A DNA stretch of 64,000 bases. Source: Mauremys mutica (Eukaryota > Chordata > Testudines > Geoemydidae). The notes beneath the pieces were generated by a model. The model was not told the origin of the DNA. It was given only the letters and a program-made list of their open reading frames with translations, and ran no database searches. The stretch lies in NCBI RefSeq assembly GCF_020497125.1, contig NC_059080.1, forward strand, positions 67,116,573 through 67,180,572, written 5' to 3'. How positions within the stretch are numbered: position 1 is the stretch's first letter; the number at the start of each line of letters is the position of its first letter. Below, in pieces: positions 55,795 to 64,000 of the stretch. The position numbers and the translations under genes are program-made.

Positions 55795-55940
55795 GGTGGG
55801 CATCTCACAAACATTAATGGATTCAGCCTCACAATATTCCTGAGACATGGTGAACTGAGGCAGAGGGAGATTGTGGCAGAGCCAGGAAATGAACCTAGAT
55901 CTCCCAAGCATCAGGGTCCTCATCACAAGGCTACCTTTAT
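55795..55940 (-). repeat. Degenerate MIR-type SINE, inverted
   Basis: Contains 'gaactgaggcagagggagattgtggcagagccaggaaatgaacctagatctcccaagc' and 'catcacaaggctacc', the reverse of the MIR core and head. Confidence 0.6.
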
Positions 55941-56627
55941 CTTCTTCAGTCTAATCATATCCACCCCATATGACACTTGTTATTCCAGGTGGGATCTAAT
56001 CAATACTCCAAGCAAAATATTCTTTGATCCACATTTCTTTCCCATTCCTTATGCAAACTATTGCTTAGTTCCTTTCTCTCCCTCACAACTGTACAGCTAT
56101 GCCCTGGGCTAAAAGTTTCAAAGACTTAGTGGCAATAAGCCAACCTGTAGGATTTACTGCTGTGGAAGACCAAGATAATACTAAGGCCTTGATAGTTTTA
56201 TGATCACTAGTAACATTTGTAGCTATACAAGCTAAGATAATGATAAGGGTAATCAAATTGGACCGAATTGCAGCGAACAGCAGAGGCTAACAGAAGGAGT
56301 TAGCATACCTCCTCTCGGACAGATCCCAGGCAAAGTGCTGCATTAGGGGACTGTGTTGCTGAGTATCTGAGTGTCTGTTGTGGGGACAGTTAGTCAGTTT
56401 GACCATGTGCTTGATTGTTTGAAAAGTGTGAATTGGGAATGCTTTGTTACAGGTGGGCCTTGAGTGGGCCTGACTGTTATAAAAAGGCAGTCAGCAGCGA
56501 ACCACTGCCGAATAGCGGAGCCTAACAGAGGGAGTTTGCCTGGGGAAAGCGCACTGAGGCTTTCATCTTGCAGGCTTCTCTGAGTAGTTAATGAAACAGC
56601 TGAGGAAGCTCTTAGAAGGAAGGAAAT

Positions 56628-57613
56628 ATGGATGGTGAGCGTTCAGCTGTTACCTGCACAGGATGTGCCATGTTTGTCTTTCTTCCACAGGACAGAAGTG
56701 ACTTTGTCTGTACAAAGTGCAAACTGGTCTCCATATTGGAAGAGAAGGTTTGAGGTCTAGAGAAACAAGTATCAACACTGCGTTTCATAAGAGAAAGTGA
56801 AGATTTCCTGACAGACGTCAGGATATGCTTCTATGGGCACAACAGTCTGAAAAATCAGAGCAGGCTGTGCAGCGGGGACAGAAGGACGGTGAAGAAATTT
56901 GGCAGCATGTGACCTCCAGAAGAAGAAAGAGGAGCATCCATGTACCAGCAACGAAGATACAGGTGAGCAATCATTTTCATGTTCTCTCCACAGGTACTAA
57001 TGCGGAGAGTGGACTACATGAAACATCTGAGGGAAGGGAGCAGAAGGAGACTCCACCAATTGGAAGGCATGAGATGCACTGTCGTAGGGTTAGGGATTCC
57101 ATGACCACCGCTCCCAAGAGAAGGAGGCGAGTGGTGGTGGTTGGGGACTCCCTCCTCAGGGGGACTGAGTCATCTATCTGCTGCCCCAACTGGGAAAACC
57201 GAGAGGTCTGCTGCTTGCCAGGAGCTAGGATTCATGATGTGATGGAGAGACTGCCGAGACTCATCAAGCCCTCGGATCGCTACCCCTTCCTGCTTCTCCA
57301 CGTGGGCACCAAGGATACTGCCAAGAATGACCTTGAGCAGATCACTGCAGACTATGTGGCCCTGGGAAGAAGGATAAAGGAGTTTGAGGCGCAAGTGGGG
57401 TTCTTGTCCAAACTCCCTGTGCAAGGAAAAGGCCTGGGTAGAGACCGTCGAATCGTAGAAGTCAATGAATAGCTACGCAGGTGGTGTCGGAGAGAAGGCT
57501 TTGGATTCTTTGACCATGGGATGGTGATCCTAGAAGGAGGAGTGCTAGGCAGAGATGGGCTTCACCTAACAAAGAGAGGGAAGATCATCTTCACACGCAG
57601 GCTGGCTAACTAG
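56628..57613 (+). pseudogene. CR1 ORF1 protein (zinc-finger-like, coiled coil, SGNH/GDSL esterase-like)
   Basis: CR1 ORF1 proteins bind nucleic acid and many carry an esterase-like domain of unclear function. The ATG at 56628 starts MDGERSAVTC, with two Cys pairs (CTGC, CTKC) resembling a zinc-binding module, then a Leu/Glu-rich stretch (ILEEKV, GLEKQVSTLR) that should form a coiled coil. After a frame change near 56822 the main frame (56825-57472) gives EQAVQRGQKDGEEIW and a basic KRRRR segment. The SGNH hydrolase blocks follow: GDSLLRGTE (block I with the nucleophile Ser), LLLHVGTKD (block III, Lys where the catalytic-pocket Asn is usual) and, past a TAG at 57470, GRDGLHLTKRGK (block V, Asp and His). 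Damage: TGA near 56747, the frame change, and the TAG. Confidence 0.85.
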
Positions 57614-57817
57614 TGAGGAGAGCTTTAAACTAGGTTCACCAGGGGAAGGGGACCAAAGCCCTGAGGTAAGTGGGGAAGTGGGATAACGGGAGGAAGCACA
57701 AACAGGAGAGCAGAGGAGTGAAGGACTCCTGCCTCATACTGAGAAATCAGGATGATCAGCAAGTTATCTTAAGTGCCTATACACGAATGCAAGAAGCCTG
57801 GGAAACAAGCAGGGAGA

Positions 57818-58242
57818 AGCAGCAAAGAATCCTGTGGCACCTTATAGACTAACAGACGTTTTGCAGCATGAGCTTTCGTGGGTGAATACCCACTTCTTCG
57901 GATGCAAGCAGTGGAAATTTCCAGGGGCAGGTATGTATATATAAGCAAGCAAGAAGCAAGCTAGAGATAACGAGGTTAGATCAATCAGGGAGGATGGGGC
58001 CCTGTTCCAGCAGCTGAGGTGTGAAAACCAAGGGAGGAGAAACTGGTTCTGTAATTGGCAAGCCATTCACAGTCTTTGTTTAGTCCTAAGCTGATGGTGT
58101 TAAATTTGCAGATGAACTGAAGCTCAGCAGTTTCTCTTTGAAGTCTGGTCCTAAAGTTTTTTTTGCTGTAGGATGGCCATTAAAATCTGCTATTGTGTGG
58201 CCAGGGAGGTTGAAGTGTTCTCCTACAGGCTTTTGTATATTG
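57818..58242 (-). repeat. Inverted copy of the PLE 3' end (left arm)
   Basis: Reverse complement of 60170-60595. The minus-strand frame MACQLQNQFLLPWFSHLSCW (57842-58066) has a near-identical plus-strand twin at 60347-60571. Both are shadows of the end of the GIY-YIG region and the 3' UTR, not genes. Confidence 0.93.
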
Positions 58243-60428
58243 AGTCTCGGGGACTCTCTTTCTGCCCTGCCACCCCCACCAACATGATACAGTTCTGCGG
58301 CGATCTGGAAGCCTACTTTCGCCGTCTCCGACTCAAAGAATACTTCCAGGACAACACTGAACAGCGCACTGATACACAGTTACCCTCCCACCAACAGCAC
58401 AAGAAGAAGAACTCCACATGGACTCCTCCTGAGGGTCGAAAGGACAGTCTGGACCTATACATTGAATGCTTCCGCCGACGTGCACAGGCAGAAATTGTGG
58501 AAAAACATCGCTTGCCTCACAACCTAAGTCGTGCAGAATGCAATGCCATCCACAGCCCCAGAAACCATCCTGACATTATAATCAAAGAGGCTGATAAAGG
58601 AGGTGCTGTTGTCATCATGAACAGGTCTGACTACCAAAAGGAGGCCGCCAGACAACTCTCCAATACCAAATTTTACAGGCTACTTCCCTCAGATCCCACT
58701 GAGGAAGACACTAAGAAACTGCACCATCTACTCAGGACACTCCCTACACTAACACCGGAATAAATCAACATACCCTTAGAATAACCCTGGTCGGGGTTCT
58801 ATCTACTACCCAAGATCCACAAACCCGGAAATCCTGGACACCCCATAATCTCTGGCATTGGAACTCTCACTGAAGGACTGTCTGGATATGTGGACTCTCT
58901 ACTCAGACCCTATGTTACCAGCACTCCCAGCTATCTCCGTGACACCACTGATTTCCTGAGGAAACTACAATGCATTGGTGACCTTCCAGAAAACACCATC
59001 CTAGCCACCATGGATGTAGAGGCTCTCTACACAAACATCCCACACACTGATGGAATACAAGCTGTCAGGAACAGTATCCCTGATGATGCCACAGCACAAC
59101 TGGTTGCTGAGCTCTGTGCCTTTATCCTCACACACAACTATTTCAAATTTAATGACAATATATATCTCCAGATCAGTGGCACCGCTATGGGCACCCGCAT
59201 GGCCCCACAATATGCCAATATTTTTATGGCCGACCTGGAACAACGCTTCCTCAGCTCCCATCCACTCACACCCCTTCTCTACCTACGCTACATTGATGAC
59301 ATCTTCATCATCTGGACCCATGGGAAGGAGACTCTGAAAAAATTCCACCATGATTTCAACAGCTTCCACCCCTCCATCAAGCTCAGCCTGGACCTATCTA
59401 CATGGGAGGTCCACTTCCTAGACACCATGGTGCAAATAAGTGGTGGTCACATTAACACCACCCTATACCAAAAACCTACCGACCGCTATGCCTACCTTCA
59501 TGCCTCCAGCTTCCATCCCGGGCACACCACAAGATCCATTGTCTACAGCCAAGCACTGAGGTACAACCGTATCTGCTCTAACCCCGCAGACAGAGACCAA
59601 CACCTAGAAAATCTCCACCAAGCATTCTTAAGACTACAATACCCACACGAGGAAATAAGGAAACAGATCAACAGAGCCAGATGTGTACCCAGAAGCCTCC
59701 TACTGCAAGACAAACCCAAGAAAGAAACCAACAGGACTCCACTGGCCATCACATACAGTCCCCAGCTCAAACCCCTCCAACGCATCATCAGGGATCTACA
59801 ACCCATCCTGGACAATGATCCCACACTTTCACAGGCCTTGGGTGGCAGGCCAGTCCTCGCCCACAGACAACCTGCCAACCTGAAGCATATTCTCACCAAC
59901 AACTGCACACCGCACCATAGTAACTCTAGCTCAGGAACCAACCCATGCAACAAACCTCGATGCCAACTCTGCCCACATATCTATACCAGCAACACCATCA
60001 CAGGACCTAACCAGATCAGCCACACCATCACCGGTTCATTCACCTGCACGTCCACCAATGTAATATATGCCATCATATGCCAGCAATGCCCCTCTGCTAT
60101 GTACATCGGCCAAACTGGACAGTCTCTAAGGAAAAGGATAAATGGACACAAATCAGACATTAGGAATGGCAATATACAAAAACGTGTAGGAGAACACTTC
60201 AACCTCCCTGGCCACACAATAGCAGATTTTAAGGTGGCCATCCTACAGCAAAAAAACTTTAGGACCAGACTTCAAAGAGAAACTGCTGAGCTCCAGTTCA
60301 TCTGCAAATTTAACACCATCAGTTTAGGACTAAACAAAGACTGTGAATGGCTTGCCAATTACAGAACCAGTTTCTCCTCCCTTGGTTTTCACACCTCAGC
60401 TGCTGGAACAGGGCCCCATCCTCCCTGA
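58243..60428 (+). pseudogene. PLE reverse transcriptase with GIY-YIG endonuclease, two stops
   Basis: A single register of about 728 codons interrupted only by TAA at 58761-58763 and 58782-58784. Early blocks are NMIQFCGDLEAYFRRLRLKE, IIKEADKGGAVVIM and, after the stops, FYLLPKIHKPGNPGHPIIS. RT continues with ATMDVEALYTNIPH (motif A), the AMGTRMAPQYANIFMADLE block and YLRYIDDIFIIW (catalytic YIDD, near 59289). Telomerase and PLE reverse transcriptases share this layout. A Cys-rich linker CNKPRCQLC (near 59946) precedes the endonuclease: VIYAIICQQC, MYIGQTGQSLRKRINGHKSD (YIG and catalytic Arg, near 60100), HFNLPGH, a Glu in ETAEL and Asn in LGLNKD. All nuclease residues I would look for are present. 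The two stops lie 18 bases apart, with no other break after them. Confidence 0.93.
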
Positions 60429-60595
60429 TTGATCTAACCTCGTTATCTCTAGCTTGCTTCTTGCTTGCTTATATATACACACCTGCCCCTGGAAATTTCC
60501 ACTGCTTGCATCCGAAGAAGTGGGTATTCACCCACAAGAACTCATGGTGCAAAACGTCTGTTAGTCTATAAGGTGCCACAGGATTCTTTGCTGCT
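60170..60595 (+). repeat. PLE 3' region (right arm of the inverted repeat)
   Basis: Covers the last part of the GIY-YIG domain and the 3' UTR. It pairs with 57818-58242. Confidence 0.93.
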
Positions 60596-61071
60596 TCTAC
60601 AGAACCAGACTAACACGGCTACCCCTCTGAAGCAGGGAGAACTGGAAGTCCTTGCACAGTCAGGGAACTATGATGTGATTGGAATAACAGAGACTTGGTG
60701 GGTTAACTCACATGACTGGAGTACTGTCATGGGCAGATATAAACTGTTCAGGAAGAACAGGCAGGGCAGAAAAGGTGGGGAAGTTGCATTGTATGACTGC
60801 TCAGAGCTCCAGTATGAAACTGCAGAAAAACTTGGAGAGTCTTTGGATTAAGTTTAGAAGTGTGAGCAACAAGAGTGATGTTGTGGTGGGAGTCTGCCAT
60901 AGACCACCAGACCAGGGGGATGAGGTGGACGAGGCTTTCTTCTGTCAACTAACAGAAGTTACTAGATCGCAGGCCCTGGTTCTCATGAGAGACTTCAATC
61001 ACCCTGATATCTGCTGGGAGAGCAATACAGCAGTGCACAGACAATCCAGGAAGTTTTTGGAAAGTGTAGGG

Positions 61072-61403
61072 CAGTGGTTCTCAAAGCCGGTCCGCCACTT
61101 GTTCAGGGAAAGCCCCTGGCAGGTCGGGCCAGTTTGTTTACCTGCCACGTCCACAAGTTCGGATGATCCCAGCTCCCACTGGCCACAATTCACTGCTCCA
61201 GGCCAATGGGGGCTGCGGGAAGCGACACGGACCGAGAGATGTGATGGCCGCCCTTCCCGCAGCCCCCATTGGCCTAGAGCGGCAAACCGCGGCCAGTGGG
61301 AGTGGTGATCTTCCAAACCTGTGGACGTGGCAGGTAAACAAACCAGCCCGGCCCACCAGGGGCTTTCCCTAAACAAGCGGCGGACCGGCTTTGAGAACCA
61401 CTG
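61072..61403. mobile_element. hAT MITE in CR1 ORF2, GTGTAGGG target duplication
   Basis: 332 bp with a perfect 8-bp duplication GTGTAGGG (61064-61071 and 61404-61411) and inverted termini CAGTGGTTCTCAAAGCCGG / CCGGCTTTGAGAACCACTG. CAGTGGTTCTCAA termini are typical of Charlie-like hAT elements. The halves are long inverted repeats (GGGGGCTGCGGGAAG and its complement), giving overlapping chance frames on both strands. It belongs to a different hAT group from those at 30660 and 41463. Confidence 0.95.
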
Positions 61404-61411
61404 GTGTAGGG

Positions 61412-63657
61412 GATAATTTCCTGGTGCAAGTGCTGTAGGAACCAACTAGGGGCAGAGCTCTTCTTGACCTGCTGCTTAGAAACTGGGAAGAATTAGTAGG
61501 GGGAGCAAAAATGGATGGGAACCTTGGAGGCAGTGACCAGGAGATGGTCAAGTACAGGATCCTGATACAAAGAAGAAAGGAGAAAGCAGATTACATACCC
61601 TGGACTTCAGAAAAGCAGACTTTGACTCCCTCAGGGAACTGATGGGCAGGATCCCCTGGGAGAATAACATGAAGGGGAAAGGAGTCCAGGAAAGCTGGCT
61701 ATATTTTAAAAGAAACCTTATTAAAGTTGCAAGAACAAACCATCTCGATGTGTAGAAAGAATAGTGAATATGGCAGACGACCAGCTTGGCTTAACAGTGA
61801 AATCCTTGCTGATCTTAAACACAAAAAAGAAGCTTACAAGAAGTGGTAGATTGGACAAATGACTAGGGAGGAGTATAAAAATATTGGCCAGGCATGCAGG
61901 AGTGAAATCAGGAAGGCCAAATCACACTTGGAGTTGCAGCTGGCAAGGGATGTTAAGAGTAACAAGAAGGGTTTCTATAGGTATGTTAGCAACAAGAGGA
62001 AAGTCAAGGAAAGTGTGGGCTCCTTACTGAAAGAGGGAGGCAACCTAGTGACAGAGGATGTGGAAAAAGCTAATGTACTCAATGCTTTTTTTTGCCTCTG
62101 TCTTCACGAACAAGGTCAGCTCCCAGACTGCTGCACTGGGCAGCACAGCATGGGGAGGAGAGATGACCAGCCCTCTGTGGAGAAAGAAGTGGTTCAGGCC
62201 TATTTAGAAAAGCTGGATGAGCACAAGTCCATGGGGCTGGATGCGCTGCATCCGAGGGTGCTAAAGAAGTTGGCGGATGTGTTTGCAGAGCCATTGACCA
62301 TTATCTGTGCAAACTCATGGCGATCCAGGGAGGTCCCGGATGACTGGAAAAAGGCTAATGTAGTGCCCATCTTTAAAAAAGGGAAGGAGGAGGATCTGAG
62401 GAACTACAGGCCAGTCAGCCTCACCTCAGTCCCTGGAAAAATCATGAAGCAGGTCCTCAAGGAATCAATTGAAGCATTTAGAGGAGAGGAAAGTGATCAG
62501 GAACAGTCAGCATGGATTCACCAAGGGCAAGTCATGCCTGACTAACCTAATTGCCTTCTATGATGAGATAACTGGCTCTGTGGATGAGGGGAAAGCAGTG
62601 GACATGTTATTCCTTGACTTTAGCAAAGCTTTTGATACAGCAAGTTAAAGAAGTATGGGCTGGATGAATGGACTATAAGGTGGATAGAAAGCTGACTAGA
62701 TCGTCGGGCTCAATGGGTAGTGATCAATGGCTCCATGTCTAGTTGGCAGCTGGTATCAAGCAGAGTGCCCCAAGGTTTGGTCCTGGGGCCGATTTTGTTC
62801 AATACCTTCATTAACGATCTGGAGGATGGCGTGGACTGCACCCTCAGCAAGTTTGCAGATGACACTAAACTGGGAGGAGTGGTAGATATGCTGGAGGGCA
62901 GGGATAGCATACAGAGGGACCTAGACAAATTAGAGGATTGGGCCAAAAAAAAATCCGATGAGGTTCAACAAGGACAAGTGCAGAATCCTGCACTTAGGAT
63001 GGAAGAATCCCATGCACTGCTACAGACTAGGAACCGAATGGCTAGCCAGCAGTTCTGCAGAAAAGGACCTAGGGTTTACAGTGGATAAGAAGCTGGATAT
63101 GAGTCGACAGTGTGCCCTTGTTGCCAAGAAGGCTAACGGCATTTTGGGCTGTATAAGTAGGGGCATTGCCAGCAGATTGGGGGACATGATCATTCTCCTC
63201 TATTCGACATTGGTGAGGCCTCATCTGGAGTACTGTGTCCAGTTTTGGGCCCCACACTACAGGAAGGATGTGGAAAAACTGGAAGGAGACCACCGGAGGG
63301 CAACAAAAATGATTAGGGGGCTGGAGCACATGACTTATGAGGAGAGGCTGAGTGAACTGGGATTGTTTAGTCTGCAGAAGAGAAGAATGAGGGGGGGATT
63401 TGATAGCTGCTTTCAACTACCTGAAAGGGGGTTCCAAAGAGGATGGATCTAGACTGTTCTCAGTGGTACCAGATGACAGAACAAGGAATAATGGTCTCAA
63501 GTTGCAGTGGGGGAGGTTTAGGTTGGATATTAGGAAAAACTTTTTCACTAGGAGGGTGGTGAAGCACTGGAATGGGTTACCTAGGGATGTGGTGGAATCT
63601 CCTTCCTTAGAGGTTTTTAAGGTCAGGCTTGACAAAGCCCTGGCTGGGATGTTTTAG
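61412..63657 (+). pseudogene. CR1 ORF2 reverse transcriptase and C-terminus, multiply frameshifted
   Basis: Continues the endonuclease after the MITE. Frames used: 61859-62545 ([24 protein letters not shown] to VVPIFKKGKEEDLRNYRPVS), 62720-63088 ([20 protein letters not shown] and the catalytic FADDTKLGG), 62958-63452 ([16 protein letters not shown]) and 63400-63657 ([14 protein letters not shown] to the end). Breaks seen: an extra T in a T run near 62085 later compensated, a loss near 62470, a 22-bp deletion near 62641 that removes the end of motif A, and a slip in the A run at 62946. The RT is therefore inactive. The copy at 11645-13583 keeps motif A intact and serves as the comparison. Confidence 0.92.
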
Positions 63658-63759
63658 TTGGGGATTGGTCCTGCATTGAGCAGGGGGTTGGACTAGATGA
63701 CCTCCTGAGGTCCCTGCCAACCCTGATATTCTATGATTCTACAATTCTGTGATTCTAAA

Positions 63760-63965
63760 TCCAATGCTTCGGGGCACAAAGTTATTATTCAGGGGGTCAG
63801 GAAGAAATCCTCCCTCCCTCCATCTCACATACAGTGATGTATAATGCTAGGTGTATTACGCTTGGTTTTTTCTTTTTTTCTGAAGTGTCTGGTACTAGTC
63901 ACTGCCAGGGGCAGGGTATATTAGGCCAGTGGTCTGATCCCATGGTCAAACCCTGTGCTTAGGAA
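63760..63965 (+). repeat. Possible tail of another CR1-group LINE
   Basis: 'gaagtgtctggtactagtcactgccaggggcagggtatattaggccagtggtctgatcccatgg' resembles the 3' end of a second CR1 group, in which a 'ggtctgaccca' block closes the element. It is diverged and without coding sequence. The intact CR1 above ends just before it. Confidence 0.4.
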
Positions 63966-64000
63966 GAAATGCACTAATAAATAAATACATGTATTCTAAA

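Larger units (their letters stand above)
57818..60629 (+). mobile_element. Penelope-like element with inverted 5' copy of its own 3' end
   Basis: 2812 bp inserted in CR1 ORF2, flanked by an 11-bp duplication AAGCAGGGAGA (57807-57817 and 60630-60640). Left part 57818-58242 is the reverse complement of 60170-60595, a 425-bp terminal inverted repeat with few mismatches. Between them is one long PLE frame (RT plus GIY-YIG endonuclease) on the plus strand. The right end continues 34 bp past the inverted repeat to 'acacggctacccctctg'. Inverted partial copies are a known outcome of PLE integration. The N-terminal part of the protein is missing, so the copy is 5'-truncated. Confidence 0.93.
57700..61071 (+). 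pseudogene. CR1 ORF2 endonuclease domain, interrupted by the PLE
   Basis: The apurinic-like endonuclease that nicks target DNA for CR1. The first piece ends at 57817 (LKCLYTNARSLGNKQG in one register). The second resumes at 60641 with ELEVLAQSGNYDVIGITETWW (metal-binding Glu block), YKLFRKNRQGRKGGEVALY, a frame change near 60845, then VVVGVCHRPPDQ and LVLMRDFNHPDICW (Arg for the usual Gly before DFNHPD). After the hAT MITE the last block reads SDQEMV near 61531, where the catalytic His of SDH is Gln. The domain is therefore broken in frame and in a catalytic residue. Confidence 0.85.
56266..63757 (+). mobile_element. Near full-length CR1 LINE, split by a PLE and a hAT MITE
   Basis: The 5' region holds two related blocks with 'CTAACAGA(A/G)GGAGTT' (56287-56301 and 56522-56535) and a TATAAAAAGG, suggesting a repeated 5' UTR. 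ORF1 spans 56628-57613. ORF2 begins before 57778 (TNARSLGNK) and continues after the PLE from 60641, then after the MITE from 61412 to 63657. The 3' end has 'ggactagatgacctcctgaggtcc' and an ATTCTATGATTCT-type tail to 63757. Removing the two insertions leaves roughly 4.3 kb, a normal CR1 length. Many frameshifts and stops make it dead. The exact 5' end is uncertain because CR1 gives no clear target duplication. Confidence 0.92.

Noticed and set aside
57842..58066. Minus-strand frame MACQLQNQFLLPWFSHLSCW as a small conserved gene (twin at 60347-60571)
   Set aside because: The two copies are the arms of the PLE inverted repeat; conservation is due to duplication, not selection.
58173..58242. 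Start of the PLE protein at 58173
   Set aside because: This stretch belongs to the inverted 3' copy; genuine PLE coding begins only after about 58243.
1..64000. CRISPR arrays, rRNA or tRNA genes, bacterial operons, phage
   Set aside because: No regularly spaced repeats, no tRNA cloverleaf outside SINE heads, no ribosome-binding-site-led gene clusters; the repeats are those of a reptile genome.

Overview
This window looks like a gene-poor, intergenic or intronic stretch of a reptile nuclear genome, most likely a turtle. I found no host exon that I can support, and no rRNA, tRNA gene, CRISPR array or bacterial-type operon. The organism call rests on the repeat community: CR1 LINEs with the ATTCTATGAT-type 3' tail, old MIR/CORE-type SINEs, a Penelope-like element (PLE) with a GIY-YIG endonuclease, PIF/Harbinger transposons with a Myb/SANT gene, hAT MITEs and a Ty3/gypsy element. 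A crocodilian is the main alternative. Almost every long open frame is a transposon protein or a chance frame.

Layout. 1-9375 is mostly unremarkable sequence with two SINEs, a CR1 3' fragment (minus strand, 3701-4385), a probable reptile dispersed repeat (4396-5275) and a 25-bp hairpin (2812-2888). 9379-9674 is a Harbinger MITE made of two strong hairpins. 11645-13583 is a 5'-truncated CR1 whose reverse transcriptase is broken by one frameshift. 14957-18288 holds small MITEs and PLE tails. 18625-20139, 39584-41419 (inverted) and 44146-46279 are three copies of one non-autonomous Harbinger family, here called F. 20482-21174 and 46971-47642 are two related solo LTRs, each with its own 5-bp target duplication. 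30123-31026 is a possible third LTR containing a hAT MITE.

33120-37730 is a complete young Ty3/gypsy element on the minus strand. Its two 191-bp LTRs differ at one position, and it has a CTAAT target duplication, a tRNA-Ser-type primer site, and a gag-pol frame interrupted once inside integrase. 50123-54976 is a larger Harbinger, here called H, with a transposase remnant, a two-exon Myb/SANT gene on the minus strand and, in that gene's intron, a block of family F sequence. 56266-63757 is a nearly full-length CR1 (ORF1 with an SGNH/GDSL esterase-like domain, then endonuclease and RT). It was split later by a PLE (57818-60629, 11-bp target duplication, inverted copy of its own 3' end at the front) and by a hAT MITE (61072-61403, 8-bp target duplication).

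How the parts relate. The autonomous-type elements (H, gypsy, PLE, CR1) carry the enzymes, all damaged here, that would move the small elements. The F copies and the 9379 MITE share 3-bp target duplications and TIR sequence with H. The three hAT MITEs have perfect 8-bp target duplications but no hAT transposase lies in the window. The nestings give a relative order: CR1 before PLE and hAT; TA-flanked MITE before gypsy; candidate LTR before hAT. All homology calls were made by eye. Boundaries marked by target duplications are exact to the base; boundaries of decayed SINEs are approximate.
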